Shown one piece after another: positions 45,764 through 54,882 of a stretch of 64,000 bases of DNA. Both the position numbers and the translations under genes were made by a program. Below the pieces are notes generated by a model. That model was not told the DNA's origin. It ran no database searches and saw only the letters and a program-made list of their open reading frames with translations. This DNA is from Pararhodobacter aggregans. GTDB taxonomy: Bacteria; Pseudomonadota; Alphaproteobacteria; Rhodobacterales; Rhodobacteraceae. How positions within the stretch are numbered: position 1 is the stretch's first letter; each line of letters begins with the position of its first letter. The stretch is taken from positions 124,001-188,000 of the forward strand of contig NZ_QDDR01000006.1 in NCBI RefSeq assembly GCF_003075525.1. Reading direction: 5' to 3'.

Positions 45764-46209
45764 GCCACAAGCCCCTGAAACCCGGTGAGGAAGCGACCGA
45801 CACGCCGCTCGGCGCCGATGCTACGCTCGGCTTCATCGGCCATGTCGAGACACCGTGGAAGCGGCTGTCCGACTGCCCCAAGCGCGCCGATCCCGAGGGG
45901 CCGGAAAGCCTGGTGGTGGTGAACGCGCCCTGGGACCGGGCGCTGGAGGGGGTGGAGGGGTTCGACTGGATCGAGCTCTACCTGTGGTTCCACAAGGCGC
46001 GGCGGGATCTCTTGCTGATCGCCCCCCATCATGCAGACGGGCCGCGCGGGGTGTTTTCCCTGCGCAGCCCGGTGCGGCCCAATCCGATTGCGGTGACGAA
46101 TGTGCGGCTGATCGCCCGGGAGGGCGCGCGCCTCAGGGTCGCGGGGCTCGAGGCGCTGGACGGCACGCCGCTCCTCGACATCAAGCCGGGGCGCTGTCCT
46201 TACGCCTGA
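45760..46209 (+). CDS. trmO: TsaA/TrmO-like tRNA N6-methyltransferase
   Basis: A 149-residue protein of the TsaA/TrmO family, SAM-dependent enzymes that methylate N6-threonylcarbamoyladenosine 37 of tRNA. Features: GFIGHVETPWKRLSDCPKRA, EGFDWIELYLWFHKA and FSLRSPVRPNPIAVTNVRL, the conserved substrate region. It lacks the C-terminal extension of E. coli TrmO, so target RNA may differ. Translationally coupled to the HAD gene. Confidence 0.8.
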   Translation: MSHKPLKPGEEATDTPLGADATLGFIGHVETPWKRLSDCPKRADPEGPESLVVVNAPWDRALEGVEGFDWIELYLWFHKARRDLLLIAPHHADGPRGVFSLRSPVRPNPIAVTNVRLIAREGARLRVAGLEALDGTPLLDIKPGRCPYA

Positions 46210-46211
46210 GG

Positions 46212-47762
46212 TTACTCGCTGGGCGCCGGGGGCGCGTCGTTGCGGCCCAGCGGCACCTCGGCCAGCAGCAGCGAGATGAGCACACCCAGCAGCGCCAGCC
46301 CGGCCACGATCCAGTAGATCGGCGCGATGGCGTTGACGACATGGCCGGCGATGGCGGCCCGGGCCTCGGGCGGCAGATGCGCCAGTTGCTGCGGCCCCAT
46401 CTCGGGATTGACCGAAAGGCCGCCGAAGCTGGACGCCAGCCGCGCGGTCATCAGCGCCCCGAACAGCGCCACGGCGATGGAGCCGCCGATCTGGCGGAAC
46501 ATCACGCCCGCGGCGGTGGCGGTGCCCAGCACCCGGCGCGGCACGGCGTTCTGCGCGGCGGTGGTCAGCACCGGGAAACACAGCCCCAGCCCGAAGCCGA
46601 ACAGCACCAGCATGCCCGAAAAGACCAGCGTCGAGGTGTCGACGGCGATCTGCGTCAGCAGCAGCGCCGCGACCACCAGCAGGGCCATGCCGCTCATCGG
46701 CAGGATGCGGTAGCGCCCGGTCTTGCGCATGTAGCGCCCGGCGACGGTGGTGGCGGCGATGATGCCCACGGTCATCGGCGCCAGCAGCAGGCCCGACATC
46801 ATCGGCGTGACGCCCCGCGCCACCTGCAGGTAGAGCGGCAGGAAGGTGATCGCGCCCAGCATCGCCGCCCCGGTCAGGAAGCTCAGGAGCGAGGTGTTGC
46901 GGAACACGTTGCCCCGGAACAGGTCCAGCGGCAGGATCGGCTCGGCCGCCCGGCGCTCGATGGCCATGAAGGCCAGGACCGAGGCCGCGAAAAGCGCCAG
47001 CAGCGCGGCGCTTTGCACCGAGACCCAGGCGAAGCTGTGCCCGCCCAGCGCGGTGAACAGCGTGATCGAGGCCAGCGCGACCGACAGCGCGGCGGCGCCC
47101 GACCAGTCGATCTTGTGCTTGTGGGTGGCGGTATGGGCCGGGAAGCCCATGGCGAAGCCGAGGACCGCCAGAATCCCGAGCGGCACGTTGACGAGGAAGA
47201 TCCAGTGCCAGCTGAACTGCTCGACGATCCAGCCGCCCAGCAGCGGGCCGATCATCGACGAGATCGAGAAGACGGCGGCGAACATGCCCTGGATCTTGCC
47301 GCGTTCCTTGGGCGGGATGACGTCGCCGACGACCGAAAGGGCCAGCACGAACAGCCCGCCGCCGCCGAGGCCCTGCACCGCGCGGGCGACGATCAGCGTC
47401 ACCATGTCCTGCGAGATGCCGCACAGAAGCGAGCCCAGCAGGAACAGCCCGACCGAGATGAAGACCATCATCCGCCGGCCATAGAGGTCGCCAAGCTTGC
47501 CATAAAGTGGCGCCGCGACGGTTGAGGCGAGGATATAGGCGGTCACCACCCAGCTGAGGTGTTCGAGCCCGCCAAGGTCCGAGACGATGGTCGGCAGCGC
47601 CGTCGAGACGATGGTCTGGTCGAGCGCGGCCAGCAGCAAGAGCGTGGCGACCGAGCCGATCACCAGGCCGACGTTGTATTCATGGGCGGGCGGTTCGGGG
47701 GGGCGCTGGGCCGCGGAATCCGCTGGGGTGCCGGGAAGGGGGCCCGAAACTGGGGAAGTCAT
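46212..47762 (-). CDS. DHA2-type MFS multidrug exporter
   Basis: A 516-residue membrane protein with about 14 hydrophobic segments, placing it in the EmrB/QacA (DHA2) drug:H+ antiporter family. Motif A is LYGKLGDLYGRRMM after helix 2, and VARAVQGLGGGGLFVLALSV with FNDY-like later loops is typical. No membrane-fusion partner (EmrA) gene adjoins. Convergent with trmO, with two bases between. Confidence 0.9.
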   Translation of the reverse strand: MTSPVSGPLPGTPADSAAQRPPEPPAHEYNVGLVIGSVATLLLLAALDQTIVSTALPTIVSDLGGLEHLSWVVTAYILASTVAAPLYGKLGDLYGRRMMVFISVGLFLLGSLLCGISQDMVTLIVARAVQGLGGGGLFVLALSVVGDVIPPKERGKIQGMFAAVFSISSMIGPLLGGWIVEQFSWHWIFLVNVPLGILAVLGFAMGFPAHTATHKHKIDWSGAAALSVALASITLFTALGGHSFAWVSVQSAALLALFAASVLAFMAIERRAAEPILPLDLFRGNVFRNTSLLSFLTGAAMLGAITFLPLYLQVARGVTPMMSGLLLAPMTVGIIAATTVAGRYMRKTGRYRILPMSGMALLVVAALLLTQIAVDTSTLVFSGMLVLFGFGLGLCFPVLTTAAQNAVPRRVLGTATAAGVMFRQIGGSIAVALFGALMTARLASSFGGLSVNPEMGPQQLAHLPPEARAAIAGHVVNAIAPIYWIVAGLALLGVLISLLLAEVPLGRNDAPPAPSE

Positions 47763-47889
47763 GCGAAATCTCGTCTGAAGAAAGGGGGGAGGCCCCTGAA
47801 ATCGGGGTCAGCGCCCTCACACATAGGGCCAGCACCCCGGTTTCGGCAAGCCGCCGAGGTCCTGAATGTGTGAAATTTCTGCGACAGTC

Positions 47890-48354
47890 TCAGCAGGTGC
47901 CGGGGCTTTCCGCCATCGTTTCCTCGGGAAGGAAGATCCGGGTCAGCGCGTCATTGCCGTCGATCAGGTCGGCGACGGTGTAGCGGTCAAGCGTGGCGTA
48001 GAAGGCTCCGAGCGCCTCGCAGAGCATGCCCTTGAGGCGGCAGGCGCCGGTCAGCGGACAGGTGTTGCGGGCGCTGTCCAGGCATTCGGCGAAGGGCAGG
48101 TCGGCCTCGAACAGGCGCACGACCTGGCCCACGCCGATCTCATGCGGGGCGCTGGCCAGGGCGATGCCACCGCCCCGGCCGCGGGTGGTGTTGAGATAGC
48201 CGTTGCTTTCCAGCTGGTTGACCACCTGCGCCACGTGATGAAACGAGGCGTTGCAGGCCTGGGCCACATCGAGGGTGCGCAGCGTATCGGGGGCGCGGCT
48301 GGCGCAATGCATGAGGGTTCGCATGGCCAGGTTGGTCCTCAGGGTCAGGCGCAT
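47890..48354 (-). CDS. Rrf2-family regulator, NsrR-like
   Basis: A 154-residue iron-sulfur transcription factor. The winged helix is MRLTLRTNLAMRTLMHCASR, then CNASFHHVAQVVNQLESNGY. The cluster-binding region has three Cys: ECLDSARNTCPLTGACRLKG, matching NsrR-type [2Fe-2S] or [4Fe-4S] sensors of nitric oxide. An FNR-like box lies about 120 bp upstream. Target genes are not evident here. The start ATG is at 48354, typical MRLT. Confidence 0.88.
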   Translation of the reverse strand: MRLTLRTNLAMRTLMHCASRAPDTLRTLDVAQACNASFHHVAQVVNQLESNGYLNTTRGRGGGIALASAPHEIGVGQVVRLFEADLPFAECLDSARNTCPLTGACRLKGMLCEALGAFYATLDRYTVADLIDGNDALTRIFLPEETMAESPGTC

Positions 48355-48474
48355 CGGTCGATCCTTCGCAAGGGCGGTTCTGGGGCCGGGGTCGGGCGGA
48401 CGGCATTTTCGGGCCGCGCGCGCAAACCTGTGGCGCGATGTCGGATTTCCTAAGCGAAGGGACCGGGTGATTCC

Positions 48475-48488
48475 TTGATCCAGATCAT
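48475..48488. promoter_or_regulatory. FNR-like box upstream of the Rrf2 gene
   Basis: TTGATCCAGATCAT, one mismatch from TTGAT-N4-ATCAA. It is 121 bp upstream of the Rrf2/NsrR-like start. A second dyad, TTCACGC-AG-GCGTGAA, follows at 48494-48509. Confidence 0.55.
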
Positions 48489-48493
48489 GTGGC

Positions 48494-48509
48494 TTCACGC
48501 AGGCGTGAA
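48494..48509. promoter_or_regulatory. Perfect dyad TTCACGC-AG-GCGTGAA
   Basis: A 7-bp perfect inverted repeat with a 2-bp centre, next to the FNR-like box in the gap between the Rrf2 gene and the first SH3-like gene. Looks like a dimer binding site; binder unknown. Confidence 0.45.
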
Positions 48510-48574
48510 ACGGCACGGGACAGGGGGCGCGCGTGGTTCGCGCGCCCCCTGTCGGGCCGGTCGGGATGGGGGGA

Positions 48575-48868
48575 TCAGGCGTAGGCGGTCGTCGCCTCCT
48601 CGCGCGGGACATAGCGGGCGTCGAGGGCGATCTCGGCGTCTTCCCGGCAGCGGGCAGCGGCGAGGTCGGCGTCGCGGACCCAGCCATGGGTCTCGCCCAG
48701 CGTGACCCGGGACCACTCGCCGCGGCGCTCCAGCACGGTGACCGGGGCGCAGGCGGGCGCGCTCAGATGCGGCGCGGTGGTGAGGGCGGCGAGCGGCTGG
48801 GCCGAGGCGGTGCCGATGGCGAGCGTGGCGGCGGCGGCGAGCAGGGCGGCGGTGAGGATGCGGGTCAT
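48575..48868 (-). CDS. Small secreted SH3-like protein 1
   Basis: A 97-residue protein with a signal peptide (MTRILTAALLAAAATLAIGT, then ASA). The mature part, CAPVTVLERRGEWSRVTLGE, then THGWVRDADLA, has the W-V-L pattern of a bacterial SH3 (SH3b) domain, without the usual NVRSGP start. First (promoter-distal) of three related small genes on this strand. No enzyme motif. Probably binds cell wall or another envelope target. Confidence 0.65.
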   Translation of the reverse strand: MTRILTAALLAAAATLAIGTASAQPLAALTTAPHLSAPACAPVTVLERRGEWSRVTLGETHGWVRDADLAAARCREDAEIALDARYVPREEATTAYA

Positions 48869-48944
48869 GGCGGATCTCCTGTTGGGCTGATGGGTCTGGT
48901 CTATCCCCGGGGCGACCGCGGCGCGGTTCCCCGGGGAACAGGGC

Positions 48945-49286
48945 TCAGGCCGGGTTCGGACCTTCGGTGGTGGGCGCTTCGGTGGCGGGCGGGGTGGGCG
49001 CCGTCCAGTCGCCCGGGCCGTCGCTGGCCAGGTTGCCACAGCGCGAGGCGGTCGCCTGCGCCTCGATGGCGCGGAAATGGACGGTGCCGAGGTTGGTCGC
49101 GACCGACAGCCAGCCCGGGGCGCTCTCGGCGGCGTTGAGGCGGGTGCAGGCGGCGATCTCGCCCAGGCGGCGGGCACCCTGCGAGGGTTCGGTGAAGACC
49201 ACCGTGTCGCGGGTCAGGAAGACGGCGCGGGCCTCGGCGGCGACGGGGGCGAGGATCAGCGAGGCGAGGATCAGGGGGCGGATCAT
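48945..49286 (-). CDS. Small secreted SH3-like protein 2
   Basis: A 113-residue protein with a signal peptide ending VAAEARA, followed by a short SH3-like stretch (DTVVFTEPSQGARRLGEIAA and ESAPGWLSVATNLGTVHF) containing two Cys and a Pro/Thr/Ala tail (TAPTPPATEAPTTEGP). Related in layout to its two neighbours. The fold call is tentative. Confidence 0.55.
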   Translation of the reverse strand: MIRPLILASLILAPVAAEARAVFLTRDTVVFTEPSQGARRLGEIAACTRLNAAESAPGWLSVATNLGTVHFRAIEAQATASRCGNLASDGPGDWTAPTPPATEAPTTEGPNPA

Positions 49287-49452
49287 GGTGATTTCCTTTC
49301 GGGGGTCTGCGGGTCAGTGCCGCGTTTCGATGAGACCATCATGGGTGATTCCGCCCGGCGGCTCAGTTCCCTGGGAAACAGGGGGCGGTGGCGACCGATT
49401 TTTCCGGGCGGGCTGACCTTTCCTGCGGCCGGGACCGTGCCGCCCCATGCGA

Positions 49453-49476
49453 AACGGGCCCCCGAAGGGGCCCGTT
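49453..49476. terminator. Hairpin after the third SH3-like gene
   Basis: Perfect 10-bp stem AACGGGCCCC / GGGGCCCGTT with a CGAA tetraloop, lying just downstream of the SH3-like protein 3 gene on the minus strand. No T tract; termination is probable but not certain. Confidence 0.65.
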
Positions 49477-49498
49477 CGCTGGTCCGGCCAGGGCAGGA

Positions 49499-49810
49499 TC
49501 AGTAGCGCGGATAGCTCGGCGCCGGGGCGGGCTGGTGGCCGTAGCCGCCGCCATACGAGCAATGGGCGTTCGAATCCGAGACATAGCGGCCCGAGAGCCA
49601 GCCGTAGCCGCCCTGCCATTCGGCCCGCACCCAGCCGTCCTGCCATTCATAGGTGGTGATGGCGGCGCAATGGGGCAGGGTGGCGATGACCGGGTAATAG
49701 GCCGAGGGGCCGGAGCGGAAGTTGACCCCGGCGGTGGTCCAGGAATCGGCGGCCGAAGCGGCGGCGGGGATCAGGGCGAGGGTAGCGGCGATCAGGGCGT
49801 TGCGGAGCAT
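49499..49810 (-). CDS. Small secreted SH3-domain protein 3
   Basis: A 103-residue protein. A signal peptide (MLRNALIAATLALIPAAASA) is followed by a clear SH3b domain: TTAGVNFRSGPSAYYPVIAT, then LPHCAAITTYEWQDGWVRAE and GYGWLSGRYV. The tail is Gly/Tyr/His/Pro-rich. Best of the three SH3-like genes for a confident fold call. Shares the strand with the CHASE2 cyclase just upstream. Confidence 0.82.
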   Translation of the reverse strand: MLRNALIAATLALIPAAASAADSWTTAGVNFRSGPSAYYPVIATLPHCAAITTYEWQDGWVRAEWQGGYGWLSGRYVSDSNAHCSYGGGYGHQPAPAPSYPRY

Positions 49811-49856
49811 GGGGCGGTCCTTTCGGGTTGGCGGCGTCATTGCCGATGAACCCACC

Positions 49857-51761
49857 CTAGGGCCGGGGCGCGCGGCGCTCAGTTCCCGGGGGAACAGGGG
49901 CGCTCCGGCTCAGGCTGTCGTCGGCGAGGGTGAAGACCTCGACGCTGCCGAAGCTGCGCAGGTCCTGGGGACCGAGCGGGCGCAGCGCGATGCTGGTCTG
50001 CGCCGCGGTGCCAGGACCGATGATAAGCGCGGGGCCGAGGCTCTTGCCCGCCTGTTCCAGCCGCGCCGCCAGGTTCACGCAGGCGCCATGCGCCGTGTAG
50101 TCGATCCGCGCGCCCGAGCCGACATCGCCTAGGATCGCCTCGCCCGTCTCGACGCCGATCCGGGTGCGGCCGATGCCCAGCTCGGTGCGCAGCGCCTCGG
50201 TCTCGCGCAGGATTTCGGCCGCGGCCCTCAGCGCGGCATCGGCATGGCCCGGCTGGTCGAGCGGCGCGTTGAACAGCGCATGCACCGCGTCGCCGACGAT
50301 CTTGTCGATCATCCCGCCATGGTGGAGGATCGCCGCCGAGACAGCGGCGAAATAGCGGTCGAGCGTGGCGATCAGCACCTCGGGCTCCAGCCGCTGGGTG
50401 GCGGCGGTGAAGCCCTCCAGATCGGTGAACAGCGCCGTAACCTCGCGCCGCTCGCCGCTGAGCCGCAGCAGCCGCGGGTTCGAGGCTAGGCGCGCCACCA
50501 CCACCGGCGGCAGCAGTTGCCCCATGCGCTGACGCAGCGCCCGCTCGGCCCGGGCGGTCAGCGCCGCCTGCATCAGGATGGCGACGCTGGCGGCCAGCAA
50601 CAGGCCCAGCCCCGGCAGGAGCGGATCATGGAGCCGGTTGTCGGCCAGATAGGCCGCGAGCGAGGCGCTACTCAGGGCAAGGGCCAACCCCAAGGCGGTG
50701 GCGAAACCCCAGAGCGGCGCCAGAGGCGGCAGGGCCAGGGCCAGGGCGAGCCCGGCAAGCGCCAGCGCCAGCGCCTCGGTCAGCGGCGCCTTGGCCGGAC
50801 GCCAGGGCAGCGTGCCCGACATGAGGTCGGTGGTGAGATCGGCGGCGATCTGCACCGAGGGATAGAGCGGATCGGCGGCGGTAGGCCTGAGCCCGCCCCG
50901 CTGCGGCACCGAGGAGCCGACGATCACCAGGCTGCCCCGGAAGGCGAGGGCCAGACTCTCGGCCGACAGGGCCTCCTGCAAAAGGACCCGTGCGTCGAGC
51001 GTGCGCAGGTCCCGCGCCAGCGCGGGCCGGGGCCTGAGGCGCAGCGTACCCGCCCGGTCGAGCGGCACCCCGGCGGCGCCGAGCCGCAGGCTCGAGGCCC
51101 CGTCGCCCGCGATCAGTGGCGCGGGCAGGTCGCGAAAGCGCCGTACCAGTTCGACGGGCAGCGAGGGATAGCCCAGCCCGGCCACGGTGACGGCGGCGGG
51201 AACGCGGCGCACCCGCGCCTCGGCATCGCCGGGCAAGGAGAGCGAGGCGAGGCTGACGCCGGGGGCGAGGAAGCCGGGGCAGGGCCCCTCGGCTCCGGGG
51301 GCGGCCCAGAGGGCGGGGGCCGCGACCTCGGCCAGCGCCAGCGCCGGGGCGGGGCCGGGCAGGGGCTCGGGCCGCGTGGCCAGCAGGAAGCCCAGAACGC
51401 TGGGGCTGCGCGACAGGGCGGCGGCGAGGGCGATATTGGCGGTCTCGGGGCCGCAGCCCCCGGCGAAGACCATGTCCCAGCCGATCAGCCCGGGCTCAAG
51501 CGCGGCAAGGCGCGCGGCAAGCCGGGCGGAGGCGGCGCGCGACCAGGGATCGCCGCGGTCGTCGGTGCGGGGGATGTCGATGACGAGGATCCGGGTGTCG
51601 GGGTCGGATGCGGGCGCCGGGGCGAGCAGGATCAACGCGTCGAGCGCCCGCTCCTGCCAGCGCAGCAAGGCCGGAGGCTGCACCAGCAGCAGGGCCGCAC
51701 CAAGGAGGCAGAGCGCGCCCGCCGTCGCCCCGGCCAGCCAGCGGCGGGGCAGGTCAGTCAT
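49857..51761 (-). CDS. CHASE2-domain adenylate/guanylate cyclase
   Basis: A 634-residue signalling enzyme. A first membrane helix (about 10-30) is followed by an extracytoplasmic CHASE2 sensor (about 35-300, with VIDIPRTDDRGDPW and GWDMVFAGGCG), three further helices (about 320-410) and a class III cyclase domain (about 430-610). Metal-binding Asp residues are visible in VTALFTDLEGFTAATQRL and IDKIVGDAVHALFNAP, so it should be active. Nucleotide choice (ATP or GTP) is not certain. It lies upstream of the SH3-like genes on the same strand. Confidence 0.9.
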   Translation of the reverse strand: MTDLPRRWLAGATAGALCLLGAALLLVQPPALLRWQERALDALILLAPAPASDPDTRILVIDIPRTDDRGDPWSRAASARLAARLAALEPGLIGWDMVFAGGCGPETANIALAAALSRSPSVLGFLLATRPEPLPGPAPALALAEVAAPALWAAPGAEGPCPGFLAPGVSLASLSLPGDAEARVRRVPAAVTVAGLGYPSLPVELVRRFRDLPAPLIAGDGASSLRLGAAGVPLDRAGTLRLRPRPALARDLRTLDARVLLQEALSAESLALAFRGSLVIVGSSVPQRGGLRPTAADPLYPSVQIAADLTTDLMSGTLPWRPAKAPLTEALALALAGLALALALPPLAPLWGFATALGLALALSSASLAAYLADNRLHDPLLPGLGLLLAASVAILMQAALTARAERALRQRMGQLLPPVVVARLASNPRLLRLSGERREVTALFTDLEGFTAATQRLEPEVLIATLDRYFAAVSAAILHHGGMIDKIVGDAVHALFNAPLDQPGHADAALRAAAEILRETEALRTELGIGRTRIGVETGEAILGDVGSGARIDYTAHGACVNLAARLEQAGKSLGPALIIGPGTAAQTSIALRPLGPQDLRSFGSVEVFTLADDSLSRSAPVPPGTERRAPRP

Positions 51762-51950
51762 GGGCGCGCGGTCGGGCGGGGAGTGTCGGGCGCAGGGCGG
51801 ATCCTCCGGGCTGGTCGGGCGGAGAGTGATCCGCCGCGGCGGGCGGTGTCAATCGCCCGCTGAGCGGCGGGAGGCACGCTCCCACCCGCCCACCCCGCGC
51901 GCCTCCCGCCGCGGAGAGGGCAGCGCTCGGGGAGGCCCCGGGGGCCTTCT

Positions 51951-51988
51951 GCCCCCGGACCCCCGAGGATATTTGCAGAACGAAGATG
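51951..51988 (+). repeat. GAGGATATTT-type dispersed repeat, copy f
   Basis: GCCCCCGGACCCCCGAGGAT, then ATTTGCAGAACGAAGATG. In the gene-free stretch 51762-52195, which otherwise shows only G/C-rich runs. Forms an inverted pair with copy g, 23 bases away. Confidence 0.85.
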
Positions 51989-52011
51989 AGGATCAAGCGC
52001 CCTCTGTTCTC

Positions 52012-52040
52012 CATCTTTGTTCTGAAAATATCCTCGGGAG
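52012..52040 (-). repeat. GAGGATATTT-type dispersed repeat, copy g (inverted)
   Basis: CATCTTTGTTCTGAAAATAT, then CCTCGGGAG. No CtrA-like box is present beside this pair, unlike copies c and e. Confidence 0.8.
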
Positions 52041-52044
52041 GATT

Positions 52045-52073
52045 TTCAAGGAGGGTGGAAAACCCTCCTTGAA
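52045..52073. terminator. Hairpin in the gap downstream of the SRPBCC gene
   Basis: 12-bp perfect stem TTCAAGGAGGGT / ACCCTCCTTGAA with a GGAAA loop, next to repeat copy g. It could end minus-strand transcription from the SRPBCC gene, about 120 bp past its stop, but the T tract is weak. Confidence 0.5.
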
Positions 52074-52195
52074 GCGGGGGGCCCGGGGGGCGGCAGCCCC
52101 CCGGTCTTCTGGTTTATCTGGGGCGGCAGCCCCCCGCCTTCCGAGTCACCTGGGGCGGAAGCGGCCCGGCTATCGGGCCGCCCGGGCGCGCCGGC

Positions 52196-52669
52196 TCAGC
52201 CGTCCTCTGCCAGCACTGTCTCCAGCCGGACGAAGCTTTCCTCCATCCCTTCCACCAATCCCCCCGCCAGCATCTCGTCGCGGGCCGCCGGATCGGGGAA
52301 GGTCATGTGCAGCATGAGCCGCGTGCCGGTTCCGTCCGGGGCCAGAAGCGTCTCGACCACATTCTCGGGCGAGGGATCGGGCAGGTGCAGGCGCTCGACA
52401 TGCAGCATCCGCCAGGGCGGTTCGGCCTCGATCACCTCGCCGGTCAGGGTCAGCGTGCGGCCCATCCGGTCGGACCATTCGACATGCATCAGCCCGCCGG
52501 CCTTCGCCGCGAACTGGCAGCGGACCATGGGCCAGCCGGGCGGGCCCAGCATCCAGCGGGTCAGGAGGCCCGCGCGGGTCAGCGCGTCCCAGACCCGGGC
52601 GGGCGTCGCCTCCAGCCGCCGGGTCAGGACCAGCGACGAGGCGCCTTCGCGGGTGACCTGGGTCAGCAT
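52196..52669 (-). CDS. SRPBCC / AHSA1-like protein
   Basis: A 157-residue protein of the START/Bet v1-like fold (activator of Hsp90 ATPase homologue 1 family). Pattern: LVLTRRLEATPARVWDALTR, then WMLGPPGWPM, and a C-terminal helix EMLAGGLVEGMEESFVRLET. Such proteins bind hydrophobic ligands; the ligand is unknown. Followed upstream by slyX with one base between. Confidence 0.85.
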   Translation of the reverse strand: MLTQVTREGASSLVLTRRLEATPARVWDALTRAGLLTRWMLGPPGWPMVRCQFAAKAGGLMHVEWSDRMGRTLTLTGEVIEAEPPWRMLHVERLHLPDPSPENVVETLLAPDGTGTRLMLHMTFPDPAARDEMLAGGLVEGMEESFVRLETVLAEDG

Positions 52670-52670
52670 G

Positions 52671-52874
52671 TCACCAATGCGGCGGGCGCTGGTCGGTGAG
52701 CGGGATCTGGGTGCCCGCCTCGGCCTCGCGCTCGGCCTCGCGTTCCATCAGCATGCCGGTGCGATAGGTCAGCCGGTCGAGCTGCAGCCCCTGGGCGCGG
52801 ACGATATCCGACAGGTCCTCGACCGCGCGGGTGAGGTGGGCGATGCGTTCTTCGAGGTCTTCGATCCGGGCCAT
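52671..52874 (-). CDS. slyX: SlyX-family protein
   Basis: A 67-residue coiled-coil protein, MARIEDLEERIAHLTRAVED, then LSDIVRAQGLQLDRLTYRTG and the terminal PPHW, which is the SlyX hallmark. Function is not established in any organism. Between the SRPBCC gene and the DUF6455 gene on one strand. Confidence 0.88.
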   Translation of the reverse strand: MARIEDLEERIAHLTRAVEDLSDIVRAQGLQLDRLTYRTGMLMEREAEREAEAGTQIPLTDQRPPHW

Positions 52875-52905
52875 GCGCCCATGATGCGCCGGGCCGCAGC
52901 CCGGG

Positions 52906-53178
52906 TCAATCGGCCGGGTGCCGCGCCTGCAGCTTCTCGAGCGGGGCCCGGTTCTTGCAAAAGCTGGGCGGTGTCCGGGCCTTGCCGTCGCGGCTGGCGA
53001 GATAGAGCGCGCAATAATCGGGCGCCCGGCAATGGGCGCATTTCGACAGCATGCCCGACAGCCGGTCGGGCGTGACCTCGTCGTCGCGGATCGCCTCGGC
53101 CAGCGGGATGTCCAGCGCCTCGACCATGCGCCAGAACAGCAGGTGATCGTCGGGGATTTGCGAAAGGCTCCGGGACAT
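52906..53178 (-). CDS. DUF6455 family protein
   Basis: A 90-residue soluble protein with four Cys in the C-terminal half (SKCAHCRAPDYCALYLASRD and PSFCKNRA), suited to binding a metal or cluster. The family is common in Rhodobacterales and has no known function. Start ATG 53178 follows a GGAGTA site. First gene of the run with slyX and the SRPBCC gene. Confidence 0.78.
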   Translation of the reverse strand: MSRSLSQIPDDHLLFWRMVEALDIPLAEAIRDDEVTPDRLSGMLSKCAHCRAPDYCALYLASRDGKARTPPSFCKNRAPLEKLQARHPAD

Positions 53179-53385
53179 GGGGTACTCCTTACTGAGCGCG
53201 GGCCGTGGGATCGGCCGGCGCGGGAATGGTTAATGATCCCTAAGCCTATAGGGGTGTTTGCGGCAGCAATGGGGCGGGATCGGGGGGAAAGCAGGACCCC
53301 GGGTGCCTGACCGGCGGGATCGCCGGTTCTTGCCGCGGCGGCCCCCTTCGGCTAGACCACGCGCGGACAGATCCGGGTAGTATCC

Positions 53386-54882
53386 ATGAGCCAGACCAAG
53401 CAACGCCGTCCCAAGGCCGAGACGCCCAAGGGGTTCCGCGACTATTTCGGCGCCGAGGTGACGGCCCGCAAGGAGATGCTGGACCGCATCGCCCGGGTCT
53501 ATCATCGCTATGGCTTCGACCCGCTGGAGACCTCGGCGGTGGAGACGGTCGAGGCCCTGGGCAAGTTCCTGCCCGATGTGGACCGCCCGAACGAGGGGGT
53601 TTTCGCCTGGCAGGAAGACGGCGGCGCGGAGGGCAAGGCGGGCGACTGGCTGGCGCTGCGCTATGACCTGACGGCGCCTCTGGCCCGGGTCGCGGCGCAG
53701 TACCGCAACGATCTGCCCAGCCCCTACCGGCGCTATGCCATGGGGCCGGTCTGGCGCAACGAGAAGCCCGGACCGGGGCGGTTCCGCCAGTTCTATCAAT
53801 GCGATGCCGATACGGTCGGGGCCTCGACCGTGGCCGCCGATGCCGAGATCTGTGCCATGCTGGCGGATGTCTTCGAGGATCTGGGCCTGGGCGGCGATTT
53901 CGTCGTGCGCATCAACAACCGCAAGGTGCTGAACGGCGTGATGGAGGCGGCGGGGGTGTTGGACCCCTCCGATCCGTCGAAGTTCGAGGCCGAGCGCGGG
54001 ATCGTCCTGCGCGCCATCGACAAGCTGGACCGGCTGGGCGAGGACGGGGTCCGCGCGCTGCTGGGCGAGGGGCGCCGCGACGAGTCGGGCGATTTCACCA
54101 AGGGGGCGGGGTTGCTCGCGTCCTCGGCCGATGTGGTTCTGGCCTTCACCGCCGCCCGCCGCGACACCGGCGCCGCCACCTGCGCCGAACTCCGGCGGCT
54201 GGTGGGAGAGTCGAAGGTCGGCGCGGAAGGCGTTGAGGAACTTGAAGAAATGGCCGCGCTGCTGGCCGATCAGGGCTATGGCTCGGACCGGGTGGTCATC
54301 GACCCCTCGGTGGTGCGGGGCCTTGGCTACTACACCGGCCCAGTCTTCGAGGCCGAGCTGACGTTCGAGATCCTCGACGAAAAGGGCCGCAAGCGGCAAT
54401 TCGGCTCGGTGGCCGGGGGCGGGCGCTATGACGATCTGGTCAAGCGCTTCACCGGGCAAGCGGTGCCGGCGACCGGGATTTCCATCGGCGTGGACCGGCT
54501 GCTGGCGGCCTTGCAGGCCAAGGGTCGGGTCGTGGCCGATACCTCGGGGCCGGTCGTCGTCACGGTGATGGACCGGTCGCGAATGTCTGACTATCAGAAT
54601 ATGGTTGGCGAGTTGCGCCGGGCCGGTATCCGGGCCGAGGTCTATCTCGGCAATCCAAAGAACTTCGGCAACCAGTTGAAATACGCGGATAAACGCGGAT
54701 CACCGGTGGCCATCATCCAGGGCTCGGACGAGGCGGCGCGGGGCGTGGTGCAGGTCAAGGATCTGGTGCTGGGCGCCAGGATCGCCGAGAGCGCGACGCT
54801 CGAGGAATGGAAGGACCGCCCGGCGCAGGTCGAGGTGCCGGTGGCCGATCTGGTCGCCACGGTCAGGGGCATGCTGGGATGA
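53386..54882 (+). CDS. hisS: Histidyl-tRNA synthetase
   Basis: A 498-residue class II synthetase. Motif 2 is [20 protein letters not shown], with [12 protein letters not shown]; the HisRS-specific motif appears as [15 protein letters not shown]; motif 3 is [14 protein letters not shown]; and the [12 protein letters not shown] stretch binds histidine. The anticodon-binding domain is C-terminal. It opens the hisS-hisZ-hisG operon and its stop overlaps the hisZ start by four bases (ATGA). Confidence 0.96.
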   Translation: MSQTKQRRPKAETPKGFRDYFGAEVTARKEMLDRIARVYHRYGFDPLETSAVETVEALGKFLPDVDRPNEGVFAWQEDGGAEGKAGDWLALRYDLTAPLARVAAQYRNDLPSPYRRYAMGPVWRNEKPGPGRFRQFYQCDADTVGASTVAADAEICAMLADVFEDLGLGGDFVVRINNRKVLNGVMEAAGVLDPSDPSKFEAERGIVLRAIDKLDRLGEDGVRALLGEGRRDESGDFTKGAGLLASSADVVLAFTAARRDTGAATCAELRRLVGESKVGAEGVEELEEMAALLADQGYGSDRVVIDPSVVRGLGYYTGPVFEAELTFEILDEKGRKRQFGSVAGGGRYDDLVKRFTGQAVPATGISIGVDRLLAALQAKGRVVADTSGPVVVTVMDRSRMSDYQNMVGELRRAGIRAEVYLGNPKNFGNQLKYADKRGSPVAIIQGSDEAARGVVQVKDLVLGARIAESATLEEWKDRPAQVEVPVADLVATVRGMLG

